Source: Psychroflexus salis
Lineage (GTDB): Bacteria > Bacteroidota > Bacteroidia > Flavobacteriales > Flavobacteriaceae
DNA length: 64,000 bases
Assembly: GCF_014640175.1 (NCBI RefSeq)
Contig: NZ_BMGL01000005.1
Span: 124,001 to 188,000 of the forward strand
Reading direction: 5' to 3'
A program made the translations under genes and the position numbers. Below the pieces are notes generated by a model. That model made no database searches and was not told the DNA's origin. It was given only the letters and a program-made list of their open reading frames with translations. This document shows, piece after piece, positions 35,797 through 45,885 of the stretch. Position 1 is the stretch's first letter. Each line of letters opens with the position of its first letter.

Positions 35797-38505
35797 TTGC
35801 GAACAAATATACTTTATATACTTTATATATTTGGCTTGTTTTTTACTCAATTTGCTTTTTCGCAAGAAGAAGAAAAGGTTGACTTAAATAAACTTTTTCA
35901 AAAAGATTCTACTTTAAACATCGATCCATCGTTTCAACCTGCTTATGGAATCATACAAGACAGTATAGTTAAGGACTCTATACCCGAAAAAAAGAGCATG
36001 ATTAGCGATATTGTAAAATCTTATGCCAAAGATTACAAACGCGTGGCACGTAAAGAAAATAAAATGTACTTGTACAATGAAGCCAAAATTGAATATGAAG
36101 ATATGGTTATTGAAGCAGGCGAAATTGTATTAGATAACACAACCAGCGAAGTTATAGCGCGTGGCATATCAGATTCTACAGGATACAAACAGCTGCCTGT
36201 TTTTAAGCAAGGTACAGACGAAATTAACCCAGACTCTTTACGTTATAACTTTAACACAGGAAAAGCCCTGGTTTACAATTCGAGAACTCAACAAGGTGGG
36301 TTTACCGTACGTGGACCGGTTTCAAAACGAGAAAACGATTCTGTATTTTTTATTAAGAATGCGAAATTTACTACAGATGATGATGTAGACAATGCTGATT
36401 ATTACTTTAAAGCAAACCGAATTAAATTTGTACCCAATAAAAAAATTGTAACCGGTTTAGTGCAAATGTATATTGTAGACGTGCCTATGCCGCTTGCTTT
36501 GCCTTTTGGTTATTTTCCAATGGTAGATAAGGCTACATCTGGCTTTGTTTTACCCTCGTTTGGAGATAATCGTCAACGCGGATTTTTTTTAATGAATGGT
36601 GGTTATTACTTCGCCATTAATGATTATGTAGATTTATCAGTATTAGGAGACTATTACACCAACGGTAGTTGGGCTACACGAATTGATTCTGACTATAACT
36701 TAAGATATAAATTTAATGGAACAGTCAGTTTTAGGTATGAAAATCTGCTTCTAGAAGAACGCGGATTTCCAGACTTTTCTGAACAAGTAATTTACAACTT
36801 TAGATGGAACCACCAGCAAGATGCTAAAGCCAATCCCAATAGTCGATTTTCTGCTTCTGTAAATATAGGAAGTAGTCGTTTTTTTAGAGAATCGGTAAAC
36901 CAGGCCAATCAAGGAAATTTTTTGAATAACACTATGAATTCATCTATTTCTTACAACAAAACCATCGCTGCTGGACCAGGTATGAATTTAAACCTTACCG
37001 CAACTCATAGTCAAAATACCAATACGCAAGAAATTAACATGACCTTGCCTACCCTGCAATTCAGTATTAATCGTGTGTATCCTTTTGAACCTAAAACTGG
37101 TACTAAAAAAGGAATAATTCACAATATCAATTTACAGTATAACTTACGTGGAGAAAATAGAATTAGAACCACAGACGAGCGTTTTTTAACATCTGGAATG
37201 TTTAATGACCTAAACGCAGGAATGCGGCATAGCATACCTATTAACACGAACTTTAAGGTTTTTGATAACTTTAGTGTTAGTCTTAATGCCAATTACGATG
37301 AAACTTGGGTAATGCAAACTTACGAGAAACGATTTGACGAACAAACTCAAGAAGTTGTTACCGATACCATACAAGGTTTCGATTCGTACAGGACTTATAA
37401 TTTTTCAACAAGTGTGGGTACTACGGTTTATGGAATGTTTCCTTTTGGAGAAAATGCAAAAATCAATGCAGTTCGGCATGTCATGCGACCGAGTATTAGT
37501 TACAATATAAATCCTGCTTTCGATCAATTTTACGATCAATTTACACGAACAGGCCTAGGCGCTAACGAAGATGAAATTATTGAATATTCTCGATTTGAAG
37601 GAAGTTTATTTGGTGCGCCAGGAAATCGATTTTCAAGTAGTATGAATTTTTCACTAGCTAACGATTTTGAAGCAAAAGTCCGAAACGACGACTCAACAGC
37701 TACTGGAGATGACCGATTTAAAAAAATTAAGTTGCTAAATAACTTCGCCTTAAGTACAAGCTATAATTTTGCAGCCGATTCGCTTAAATTTTCACCGATT
37801 GCACTTCGTGGAAATATTCCTATTGTAACCGATAAATTCAATATAAATTTAATTGCAGCTCTCGATCCTTATGCTTTAGATAACAACAACAGGAGGATAG
37901 ATAAATGGAATATTGATAATGGTGGAAGTTTATTTAGATTAACTAATGCTAACGTGAGTTTTAGTTACTCTTTATCCGACAAAACTTTTGCCAAAGAAGA
38001 AGATGAAGAAGATGAAGAAGAGCCCGACCCGCTAAATGATGACACCTTTAGCAGCGGTGGACGTCCAGATGATTTATTTGGTAACGGGCAAATGATGAAT
38101 GACCCCAGGTCTCAAAGGAGGCAACAAGATAAAAAACCAAAAGAAGACGAAAACGAATACTACAATTACAAAATTCCTTGGAATTTAAATCTATCGTATA
38201 CCATGACCTATGGAAACCAAACAAGACAAAACCAAATTACATCACACTCCGTAATGTTTTCTGGCGATATTGAGCTTTCCCCGCAATGGAAAGTTGGAGT
38301 TTCGTCTGGTTACGACTTGGCTAATCGTGGTTTTACTTTTACTCAACTACGATTTAACCGAGATTTAGGCAGTTGGAACATGAGCTTAAATTGGACGCCT
38401 ATTGGTCCAAGAGAATCTTGGTTTTTCTTTATAGGAATTAAAGCCAATATGTTGCGCGATTTAAAATTTGATAGAAACCGAGAACCAAACCGAAGACTTA
38501 ACTAA
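35797..38505 (+). CDS. LptD-like outer-membrane LPS assembly protein
   Basis: A 902-residue outer-membrane beta-barrel protein with a signal peptide ending FAFSQ (start codon TTG at 35797; no ATG is usable before the mature part). The N-terminal OstA/LptA-like region (about 80-230: MYLYNEAKIEYEDMVIEAGEIVLDNTTSEVIARG) is followed by the LptD-C-type barrel with many alternating aromatic strands. An acidic, low-complexity insert with EDEEDEEEPDP lies near residue 735. It would place LPS in the outer leaflet. Bacteroidota LptD proteins diverge from E. coli LptD, so no gene symbol is forced. Confidence 0.85.
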   Translation: MRTNILYILYIFGLFFTQFAFSQEEEKVDLNKLFQKDSTLNIDPSFQPAYGIIQDSIVKDSIPEKKSMISDIVKSYAKDYKRVARKENKMYLYNEAKIEYEDMVIEAGEIVLDNTTSEVIARGISDSTGYKQLPVFKQGTDEINPDSLRYNFNTGKALVYNSRTQQGGFTVRGPVSKRENDSVFFIKNAKFTTDDDVDNADYYFKANRIKFVPNKKIVTGLVQMYIVDVPMPLALPFGYFPMVDKATSGFVLPSFGDNRQRGFFLMNGGYYFAINDYVDLSVLGDYYTNGSWATRIDSDYNLRYKFNGTVSFRYENLLLEERGFPDFSEQVIYNFRWNHQQDAKANPNSRFSASVNIGSSRFFRESVNQANQGNFLNNTMNSSISYNKTIAAGPGMNLNLTATHSQNTNTQEINMTLPTLQFSINRVYPFEPKTGTKKGIIHNINLQYNLRGENRIRTTDERFLTSGMFNDLNAGMRHSIPINTNFKVFDNFSVSLNANYDETWVMQTYEKRFDEQTQEVVTDTIQGFDSYRTYNFSTSVGTTVYGMFPFGENAKINAVRHVMRPSISYNINPAFDQFYDQFTRTGLGANEDEIIEYSRFEGSLFGAPGNRFSSSMNFSLANDFEAKVRNDDSTATGDDRFKKIKLLNNFALSTSYNFAADSLKFSPIALRGNIPIVTDKFNINLIAALDPYALDNNNRRIDKWNIDNGGSLFRLTNANVSFSYSLSDKTFAKEEDEEDEEEPDPLNDDTFSSGGRPDDLFGNGQMMNDPRSQRRQQDKKPKEDENEYYNYKIPWNLNLSYTMTYGNQTRQNQITSHSVMFSGDIELSPQWKVGVSSGYDLANRGFTFTQLRFNRDLGSWNMSLNWTPIGPRESWFFFIGIKANMLRDLKFDRNREPNRRLN

Positions 38506-38511
38506 AAATAG

Positions 38512-38895
38512 ATGAAAAAAAATATTACTACCGAAAAAGCACCTCAACCCATTGGTCCGTATAACCAAGCTATTGTTTTCAACAATATGGTTTTTACATC
38601 AGGACAAATTGCTATTAATTTAGAAACTGGAAACTTAATTAAAGCTAGTATTGAAGAAGAAACCATCTTAGTTATGGAACATTTATCTGAAATACTACAA
38701 GCTGCAAATTCTAATTTTGAAAATGTAATAAAGGTAAGCATATTTGTGAAAGATATGCAAGATTTTGATGCTATTAATGCTGTATATGCAGCATATTTTG
38801 AAGACATGTTGGCGCCTGCAAGAGAAACTGTACAAGTTGTCCAACTTCCTAAAAATGCAAATGTTGAAATAAGTATGATTGCTGCTGTAAACTAA
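38512..38895 (+). CDS. ridA: RidA family imine/enamine deaminase
   Basis: A 127-residue YjgF/YER057c/UK114 protein. Signatures: EKAPQPIGPYNQAIVFNNMVFTSGQIAIN at the N-terminus, the conserved Arg in PARETVQVVQLP (about residue 105), and NVEISMIAA at the end. RidA hydrolyses reactive 2-aminoacrylate formed by PLP enzymes. It lies 6 bp after lptD and 4 bp before the symporter gene, probably one transcription unit. Confidence 0.93.
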   Translation: MKKNITTEKAPQPIGPYNQAIVFNNMVFTSGQIAINLETGNLIKASIEEETILVMEHLSEILQAANSNFENVIKVSIFVKDMQDFDAINAVYAAYFEDMLAPARETVQVVQLPKNANVEISMIAAVN

Positions 38896-38899
38896 ACCT

Positions 38900-40630
38900 A
38901 TGCAACTCGAGCTATTAGATTGGTCGCTTATAATTGGATTCTTTGTAATTAGCCTTGGTATTGGCATATTTGCTGCCAAACAGAGTGGTAAAAACAGTGA
39001 AAACTTTTTTTTATCGGGTAGAAACATGCCCTGGTGGTTGCTTGGTATTTCGATGGTGGCTACAACTTTTGCAGCAGACACACCAGGATTAGTTGCTGGA
39101 ATAGTTCGTGAAGATGGTGTAGCAGGAAACTGGATTTGGTGGTCTTTTTTACTCACCGGAATGCTGACTGTCTTTTTTTATGCCAAATTATGGCGAAAAA
39201 CGAATATAACTACTGATTTAGAATTTTATGAATTACGATATTCGGGAAAAAGCGCGGCATTTTTAAGAGGATTTAGAGCCCTATATTTAGGGGTGATTTT
39301 CAACATTATTATCATGGCAACGGTTTGCCTAGCAGCTATAAAAATAGGTCATGTAATTTTCGATTTTTCTGCTTTACAATCCTTACTTATTGCTTGTAGT
39401 GTTACCTTAGTGTATTCAACTTTGGGCGGCTTAAAAGGAGTTTTATTAACCGATTTTGTACAGTTTATTATTGCAATGACAGGCAGTATTTGGGCCACAA
39501 TTTATTTGGTTAATCTACCTGAAGTAAATGGAATAGAAAATCTGATTTCTCATCCATTAGTAGAAAGTAAAACTTCATTTTTTCCTGATTTTAGCGAACC
39601 TCAATTATTTGTGCCTTTGCTCGTAATTCCTTTGGCTGTTCAATGGTGGAGTGTTTGGTATCCTGGAGCAGAACCTGGTGGTGGTGGATATATTGTACAA
39701 CGTATGTTGGCAGCTAAAAATCAAAATCACGCTACTAAAGCTACTCTGTTTTTTACAATTTTTCATTACGCAGTTCGTCCTTGGCCATGGATAATTATGG
39801 GTTTAGCATCTATTATTCTCTTTCCAGATTTAAACAGTTTAGCAAAAGCCTTTCCGCATTTAGATGAAAGTTTCGTTAAAAATGATTTAGCCTATGCCGC
39901 AATGCTAAAATACTTACAGCCTGGTTTACTGGGTTTGGTAGTAACTTCTCTAATTGCTGCATTTATGAGCACTATTTCTACTCACTTAAATTGGGGAAGC
40001 AGCTATGTAGTAAACGATTTTTACACCCGTTTTATAGCACCGAAAGCAAGTGCTAAAAAACAAGTGTTAATAGGAAGACTTAGTACAGTATTAATGATGG
40101 TTGCAGCTGCTCTACTTGCTTTAATTTTAGAAGAAGCCAAAAAAGCATTCGATTTGCTTTTGCAAATTGGAGCCGGTACAGGCTTGTTATTTATATTAAG
40201 GTGGTATTGGAAACGCATTAATCCATACAGTGAAATTACAGCGATGTTAGTTTCTTTTGTAATTGCTTTGGTTTTTTTCTTAGATGAAACATATGAGTGG
40301 GAATTGTTTCACTTTTTAGCTTATCAAAAATTAATTATTGGTGTAGTTTTAACTACAATTGCCTGGGTTAGCGTAAGCTTCCTTACTTCTCCAGTAAATG
40401 CATCTAAGCAAAAAGACTTTAATACTAAAGTTTTTGGTAATGTTTCTAAATTTGAAAACTTCGGCACAAAAACACTCTGCTTCTTTGCAGGTGTTATTGG
40501 TGTATATGGTATTTTATTTGCTTCTGGTTTTTTTATATACCAAGACTTAATTTATGGTATAATTTGTAGTATAGTAGCAATCTTCTGTTTTTATTATATT
40601 CATTTGAAATGGAAAATAATTGTTCGTTAA
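38900..40630 (+). CDS. Sodium:solute symporter family transporter
   Basis: A 576-residue SSF (SLC5) membrane protein with about 13-15 TM helices. It begins LELLDWSLIIGFFVISLGIGIFAAK, has FLSGRNMPWWLLGISMVATTFAADTPG (first core helices), and the family signature VYSTLGGLKGVLLTDFVQFIIAM. The substrate cannot be named; many flavobacterial relatives are annotated only as Na+:solute symporters. It follows ridA with 4 bp. Confidence 0.88.
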   Translation: MQLELLDWSLIIGFFVISLGIGIFAAKQSGKNSENFFLSGRNMPWWLLGISMVATTFAADTPGLVAGIVREDGVAGNWIWWSFLLTGMLTVFFYAKLWRKTNITTDLEFYELRYSGKSAAFLRGFRALYLGVIFNIIIMATVCLAAIKIGHVIFDFSALQSLLIACSVTLVYSTLGGLKGVLLTDFVQFIIAMTGSIWATIYLVNLPEVNGIENLISHPLVESKTSFFPDFSEPQLFVPLLVIPLAVQWWSVWYPGAEPGGGGYIVQRMLAAKNQNHATKATLFFTIFHYAVRPWPWIIMGLASIILFPDLNSLAKAFPHLDESFVKNDLAYAAMLKYLQPGLLGLVVTSLIAAFMSTISTHLNWGSSYVVNDFYTRFIAPKASAKKQVLIGRLSTVLMMVAAALLALILEEAKKAFDLLLQIGAGTGLLFILRWYWKRINPYSEITAMLVSFVIALVFFLDETYEWELFHFLAYQKLIIGVVLTTIAWVSVSFLTSPVNASKQKDFNTKVFGNVSKFENFGTKTLCFFAGVIGVYGILFASGFFIYQDLIYGIICSIVAIFCFYYIHLKWKIIVR

Positions 40631-40660
40631 CTCAATTTAAACCAATTTTGGCATTATACT

Positions 40661-42631
40661 TTATTTGTCTTTTATTTCTGTAATAATAAATTCACTTCTA
40701 CGGTTTTGTTGATGCTCTTTTTCTGAACAATCTACATCATCTTTACAGTGATTAACTATTTTTGATTCCCCATAGCCTTTGGCTGTTATTCTATTTTCAC
40801 TAATTCCATTTTTAATAATCCACTCTTTTGTAGATTGGGCTCTATTTTGAGAAAGTTTTTGATTATAGCTTTTACTGGCCCGACTATCGGTATGCGAACC
40901 AATTTCAATAGAAACATCTGGGTAACTTTTTAAAACACTTACAATTTTAGCTAATTCTATTGCAGCATCAGGTCGAATAACATATTCATCTAAATCAAAA
41001 TATATCTTTTCAATTTCAATGATTTTACCAATATCCTTTCCCAATGCTACTGCTTTCATTCGCTTGGCTAAAGGAACAATTAAGGTGTCTTTTTGTAATA
41101 ATACAGATTTTGAAATAGGTATTTCTTTTACTTCATAATTTTCTTTTATAAAACGCAAATACATTTTAGCAACATCTTTGTTTTCAGATAAGCTTACATT
41201 TCCATTTACATCGGTAGAATCTAGTTTTATTTTTTGATAAGATGAATTGTAAATTTCAAACTTTACTTTGGCTAAATTCTCTCCATTTTCTTCATCAATT
41301 ACACGTATTTCTTTAATTAATAAATCATCAAAATTAGGCAAATAACGCTGTTTGATGCGGTAAATATTATCACGTTTGTATTTTCCTACACTGCGATTTG
41401 TTGAAAAGAAACCGGTTAAGCTAGAATCGATAATTAAAGCAAAGTCGTCGAACTTGGAGTTTATGCCTGCACCCAAATTGGTAATTTTAGGAAAGGATTG
41501 GTCGGGTTGTTTTTCGGCTGCAAATAAATCTAAGCCACCCAAGCCCAAATGTAAATTAGATGCAAAGTATAAGATATTGTTGTATGCCATAAAAGGAAAA
41601 CTTTCTGTTCCACTTGTGTTTACAGGTTTCCCAAGGTTTTCTGGCTCTCCAAACAAATCCTTTTCTAATAGTTTAACGCGCCAGATATCGGCTTTACCAA
41701 AACCACCTGGGCGGTCGGAAGCAAAATATAAATAATCTTCATCTGGACTCAGTGTTGGGTGTGCAGTATTAAATTCGTTGCTGTTAAAAGGTAATTCTTC
41801 TATATTTTGCCATGTACCATCTACAAAGGAAGCTTTATAAATCTTTAAAATTTGTTGTCCTTCAATATTAGTAGACCTTTCATTATTAATAAAAGCATTT
41901 CTTGTAAAAAACACAGTTTTAGCATCTTTTGTAAAACAAGTTGAAGACTCGTGATAGACCTGCGTATTAAGCTGGTTGGTAAACTTTTTAACTTGGCTTA
42001 ATTCTTTAGTACGCTTATCCATTTCTGCAACATACAATTGGGTAAAAGGAGAATCGTCCCATTGGTGTCGATTTTTTTTAAAATTACCTGTATCTCGAGC
42101 CGATGTAAATACTATTTTATTTTGATAATAACTCGGTGCATAATCCATTTCTAAGGAGTTAATAGCTGTTACACCAATGCTATAATCTTCACTTTTAGCT
42201 TCAATTTTTTGTAAATAATCTAATGTGTAATCTTCCTGTGCTAATTCGTCTGGAAATTTAGCTTTAAATTGTTTTAGTAAACTATTAGCTTCATTGTACC
42301 GATTAACCGATTTTAAACTGTGCAAATATCGTAGGTAATGTTCTTCATGTAAAGTATTTGGGTAACGCCTAAATAAAAGTTTGTATTTAGGGTAAGCGCT
42401 CCTATAATCACCTTGAAAAAAATAAGCATCGGCGGTTTTTTTCAAAATTTGCTCGCTAGTAACTCCATTTTGTATTAATGTTTTATAAATGGCAACTACA
42501 TCTACATAAGCTTTATTTTGATTATGCTTTTCTGCTTTTTCTTCATACCATTTCTGAGCAACAAGCGGTTGGAATGGTACAAAAATCAACCAAAAAACAA
42601 AAAACAAAAATGATATACTTCGTTGCTGCAT
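40661..42631 (-). CDS. OmpA-family protein with TPR and PD40 repeats
   Basis: A 656-residue periplasmic/outer-membrane protein. Its signal peptide ends PLVAQ (about 25). TPR-like helices (about 30-150) are followed by PD40/WD40-like beta-propeller repeats (FTSARDTGNFKKNR, LSPDEDYLYFASDRPGGFGKADIW, YFASNLHLGLGGLDLF). A small carboxypeptidase-regulatory-like domain comes next, and an OmpA peptidoglycan-binding domain (about 535-650: IYFDLDEYVIRPDA, NQKLSQNRAQSTKEWI) ends the protein. This is the PorE-like partner found next to PorP/SprF proteins. It overlaps or abuts the PorP/SprF gene by a 2-bp gap. Confidence 0.88.
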   Translation of the reverse strand: MQQRSISFLFFVFWLIFVPFQPLVAQKWYEEKAEKHNQNKAYVDVVAIYKTLIQNGVTSEQILKKTADAYFFQGDYRSAYPKYKLLFRRYPNTLHEEHYLRYLHSLKSVNRYNEANSLLKQFKAKFPDELAQEDYTLDYLQKIEAKSEDYSIGVTAINSLEMDYAPSYYQNKIVFTSARDTGNFKKNRHQWDDSPFTQLYVAEMDKRTKELSQVKKFTNQLNTQVYHESSTCFTKDAKTVFFTRNAFINNERSTNIEGQQILKIYKASFVDGTWQNIEELPFNSNEFNTAHPTLSPDEDYLYFASDRPGGFGKADIWRVKLLEKDLFGEPENLGKPVNTSGTESFPFMAYNNILYFASNLHLGLGGLDLFAAEKQPDQSFPKITNLGAGINSKFDDFALIIDSSLTGFFSTNRSVGKYKRDNIYRIKQRYLPNFDDLLIKEIRVIDEENGENLAKVKFEIYNSSYQKIKLDSTDVNGNVSLSENKDVAKMYLRFIKENYEVKEIPISKSVLLQKDTLIVPLAKRMKAVALGKDIGKIIEIEKIYFDLDEYVIRPDAAIELAKIVSVLKSYPDVSIEIGSHTDSRASKSYNQKLSQNRAQSTKEWIIKNGISENRITAKGYGESKIVNHCKDDVDCSEKEHQQNRRSEFIITEIKDK

Positions 42632-42633
42632 AA

Positions 42634-43566
42634 TTAGAAAAATCGGGGTGAAATTAATTTGCTTTTTCGGTTAAATAATTCGAAACGAATAAATAATTCG
42701 TGACTTCCTGAATGGTATTGTTGTAAAGAAGTAGTTTCTATATCGTATGCATAACCTATGAAGCATTTTTGATTGACTTGAAATCCAGCTAAAAAGCTAG
42801 CCGAAGCATCCCAACGCCAAGCTGCTCCTAAAGTAAATTTTTCATAAAATAAAAAATTTGCACTTAAATCTATTTGCAATGGCGAACCCTCTTGAAGCTT
42901 TAAAAAGCTAGCTGGCTTGAATTTTGTGAAGGGAAAAATATCGAACACATAACCACCATAAAAATAAGCGGTAGGTCTGTAAACAGAGATAGCTGTAAAC
43001 GAATTACTATCTAAATTACTACGTTGCAGTATAGCTGGAACAGATAAACCCATAAAGCTTTTTTCTGAATGCAAAAATAAACCAGCTCCTATATTAGGAT
43101 TAAATTCGCTATTAAAATTAGATAAAAGCGGATCGTTTGCTTGCTGTGGATTTAATCGGTTATTACTTATATTAAAAATATTAGCATTAAAACGCAATCC
43201 GAATGATAGCCTAAATTTTTTGCTGATTTGAATCCAATAAGAAACATCTACAGATGCATTGGTTTCATCGATTGGACCAATACTTTCTGACAAAAAATTA
43301 AGTCCGAAACCTAGTTTTGAATTCTGAATAGGTGTATGTGCAGAAAAAAGGTAGGTTTCAGGCGCATTATCAAAACCAAGCCACTGCGACCTGTGCATGG
43401 CAAACAAACTCAAAGCTCCGCGATTTCCAGCAAAAGCAGGGTTTATACTTTGGTTGTTATACATGTATTGAGAAAACTGTGCATCTTGCTGAGCAATTGC
43501 TCGGTTAGTTACTACAAAGCAAATAAAAATTGAGACTAGCAAAATGTTTTTGTGCTTCAACATCAA
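42634..43566 (-). CDS. PorP/SprF family type IX secretion membrane protein
   Basis: A 310-residue outer-membrane beta-barrel protein with signal peptide (about 1-25). The mature start QDAQFSQYMYNNQSINPAFAGNRG is the classic PorP/SprF beginning. These proteins partner with, and probably anchor or export, large type B CTD cargo. The cargo gene here lies directly upstream with a 4-bp overlap (ATGA). Confidence 0.92.
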   Translation of the reverse strand: MMLKHKNILLVSIFICFVVTNRAIAQQDAQFSQYMYNNQSINPAFAGNRGALSLFAMHRSQWLGFDNAPETYLFSAHTPIQNSKLGFGLNFLSESIGPIDETNASVDVSYWIQISKKFRLSFGLRFNANIFNISNNRLNPQQANDPLLSNFNSEFNPNIGAGLFLHSEKSFMGLSVPAILQRSNLDSNSFTAISVYRPTAYFYGGYVFDIFPFTKFKPASFLKLQEGSPLQIDLSANFLFYEKFTLGAAWRWDASASFLAGFQVNQKCFIGYAYDIETTSLQQYHSGSHELFIRFELFNRKSKLISPRFF

Positions 43567-45512
43567 TTTTCCCTTTTAATAAACAGTGTTCCTTTTTCTG
43601 TGATTTTTTCTTCTTGGTTGGTGTATTGAATAATGTAAAAATATACTCCAGAAGGTAAACCTTCATCGCTGTTGTAAATTGCCCTTGCAGAAGAATTTCC
43701 TGTAAAAACAACATCTTGATTATCGTACGATTTTGCACTAAATACTTCTACTCCCCAGCGGTTAAAAATTTTAACTGTATTATCTGGATAACAAGCTATT
43801 CCTTCAATTACAAAAACATCGTTAATGCCATCGTTGTTAGGAGTTATGGTATTAAATATACTTACATCGCAAGGTGGTATAGGTACTTCAGTAGGATTAT
43901 TTTCAATAAAAAATTCGTTATCAGACAAATCAGTAATTTCTTCATCTAACAAGGTATAACCAATTGCCGTTGCTTGATTAATAACTTTCCCAATAGCAAA
44001 ATCGGACAATTGCACATTATATTCTGCAGAAAAATTTGTTTCATTTTCTTCTTCCACGAGTAGCGTAATTGGCTCTCCAAAAAGACGCAAGCCTGGTAAA
44101 TTGTCTTCAATACGTACCGAAAACAAATCTACGTTTCCCGTGTTTTTAATATTGAAGTTATATTGAATTAAACTTCCTAAGTTTAGGTTTTCTTCATTAA
44201 ATGAAGCTTCTTTTATTAGTGATAATTCAGGATTTTGGGGTAATAAAACCACGTTACAATCAGGGCAATTTGAATTGTAAAAAGGGTGATTTTCGTCTAA
44301 AACATTCGAATTATCTGAAAGCCTTGAGAAATCAAATTCAGCATATGCATAATTAATTGAAGCGGTATTATATAAAGCCCCACGATTTATATCATCTTGA
44401 GTTATAAAATAAGGAAGTTCGAAACTAAAACTTTCATTTGGTGCAAGAATTAAGTCTGCCAAGCCTTCTATTTCATAATTTTCAAAGAAATTGTCTATAA
44501 AAACAAATTCATTTAAATTAACAAATCCGTTATTAATGATTTCAAAAACATAACGTACTTCATCTCCTACTTGTGCTTCATTTTCATCTCCCAAATAAAT
44601 CCCTTGTTTTGTAAAGCTCAATTCTGGTTCAACCAAAGGAGCGCGGATAGGCTTAAAAAAAACTCCAGAATCATAAATTGAATCTGCTGTGTCTGCCAAT
44701 GCAATTTTAACTTGATAAGTTTCACCAGGCAAAAGATTTATGGCGGTAGATTCTATTAAAGTGGTTAACCCGTTAAACTCAACATCTACAAGAAAAGGTC
44801 CAGGCTGATTTAAAGGATTTTCTTCTCCAGTATTTAAATGACCATTATTAATATACAATTCTGTTTGATTTAAATCTACATTTGCTTCACTCGAACCAAA
44901 AAATCCTAAAACTCCACCGTTTACAAAATTTACTGCTGTTGGGTTTCCGCTAGTTGGTATTTTAGCTATGTTTTCAGCACCTTCAATTCCAGGACCTTCA
45001 ATAAATATTGCAAAAACATCATTATAAATACTACCAACAAAATCAGGATACTCTTCTGAAGCAAATTGGTAAGAAAAGACTATAGAGTTACTTAAATTCC
45101 CAAGACTTACATCAAATTGAAAAAGCACAACATCAAAAGTAGCACTTTCTTCGATAGACTGTAAATCTTCATCTTCGTAGAAAATATTATTAGTTGAACT
45201 AGAATTACTACTAGCATTTACTTGAGACAATTCTGTATTTACATCTCCCGTAGAAAAATAGACCCCACTATCCATAAGAAAATTTGGGTTTATAAAATCT
45301 TGTTCAAAAAGAGCTATTTGAGACTCTGGATTACCAGATAAAATAACAAGGTTAGAAATTTGTAAGTTTTCACCTTCTAAAGCTTCAATTAAATTAGTTA
45401 AAGTTGGATTTGTAGTATAATCGATTTGAGCAAATGTTGCTAATTGAAAAAAGAAGAATCCACACAAAAGCAAATACTTTTTATAAGAAGATTTTTTACT
45501 AAATAGAAACAT
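43563..45512 (-). CDS. Type IX secreted surface protein, choice-of-anchor L and type B CTD
   Basis: A 649-residue secreted protein. A signal peptide (about 1-28) precedes a choice-of-anchor L domain (about 35-280: DVVLFQFDVSLGNLSNSIVFSYQFASEEYPDF). Two DUF11-like immunoglobulin-type repeats follow (ELSFTKQGIYLGDENEAQVGDEVRY and ELSLIKEASFNEENLNLGSLIQYN). A gliding-motility-type CTD closes it (ITPNNDGINDVFVIEGIACYPDNTVKIFNRWG). Likely a surface adhesin secreted by the T9SS, dependent on the PorP/SprF protein encoded next. Core T9SS genes are elsewhere. A 7-of-8 match to the -7 consensus lies upstream. Confidence 0.9.
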   Translation of the reverse strand: MFLFSKKSSYKKYLLLCGFFFFQLATFAQIDYTTNPTLTNLIEALEGENLQISNLVILSGNPESQIALFEQDFINPNFLMDSGVYFSTGDVNTELSQVNASSNSSSTNNIFYEDEDLQSIEESATFDVVLFQFDVSLGNLSNSIVFSYQFASEEYPDFVGSIYNDVFAIFIEGPGIEGAENIAKIPTSGNPTAVNFVNGGVLGFFGSSEANVDLNQTELYINNGHLNTGEENPLNQPGPFLVDVEFNGLTTLIESTAINLLPGETYQVKIALADTADSIYDSGVFFKPIRAPLVEPELSFTKQGIYLGDENEAQVGDEVRYVFEIINNGFVNLNEFVFIDNFFENYEIEGLADLILAPNESFSFELPYFITQDDINRGALYNTASINYAYAEFDFSRLSDNSNVLDENHPFYNSNCPDCNVVLLPQNPELSLIKEASFNEENLNLGSLIQYNFNIKNTGNVDLFSVRIEDNLPGLRLFGEPITLLVEEENETNFSAEYNVQLSDFAIGKVINQATAIGYTLLDEEITDLSDNEFFIENNPTEVPIPPCDVSIFNTITPNNDGINDVFVIEGIACYPDNTVKIFNRWGVEVFSAKSYDNQDVVFTGNSSARAIYNSDEGLPSGVYFYIIQYTNQEEKITEKGTLFIKREN

Positions 45513-45885
45513 TTACAAGTATTAAATTGCTAAATATACATAATTTAAAAGAAGCTTTCAACTCTTACAGTCCTTATAAGTATAGAACACCTAAAAGGTA
45601 TTGGAAAGAAAATTAAAAGAAAATACCAGCTAATGAAATGCATTGAAAGAATGCATCTATCTATAAAAGTTGATTTTTAAGAGCGGGAGAACGGGTTCGA
45701 ACTGATAACATTCAGCTTGGAAGGCTGGCTCTAAGAATTGAGCTACACCAGCATTTTAGTTTACAAATTTAGATTATGTAAAATATGAGCAACTAAAAGT
45801 TTTTGTTAATTGTAAAGCCATCTAAACTTGAAATCCTTAATAAAATGTAACTTTACAGCCAATAATTTCAAATAAATAATTCAAA
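45513..45885. other. Intergenic region holding a decayed tRNA
   Basis: 373 bp between the divergent T9SS cargo and clpP. It contains a tRNA-Gly remnant (45682-45752) and, near clpP, a -7-like element TAACTTTA (45848-45855, 7 of 8). Nothing else was recognised. Confidence 0.6.
45682..45752 (-). pseudogene. Degenerate tRNA-Gly (anticodon TCC)
   Basis: The minus strand reads as a tRNA-Gly(TCC). The anticodon loop CTTCCAA with stem arm GCTG, the D-stem GCTC/GAGC, the TTCGAAC T-loop and the 3' CTCCCGC are all recognisable. It is 71 nt against the usual 73 or more. It has lost the G18-G19 pair in the D-loop (AATTCTTA) and the base between the D and anticodon stems. It has two mismatches in the acceptor stem (GCTGGTG against CTCCCGC), two in the T-stem and one in the anticodon stem. 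Judged non-functional; a functional copy must exist elsewhere. Confidence 0.75.

Noticed and set aside
41376-41735. 119-residue plus-strand frame opposite the OmpA/PD40 gene
   Set aside because: Shadow of the propeller repeats; composition is not protein-like.
45682-45752. Functional tRNA-Gly gene
   Set aside because: Mismatches in acceptor, anticodon and T stems, missing bases and no GG in the D-loop make a working tRNA unlikely.
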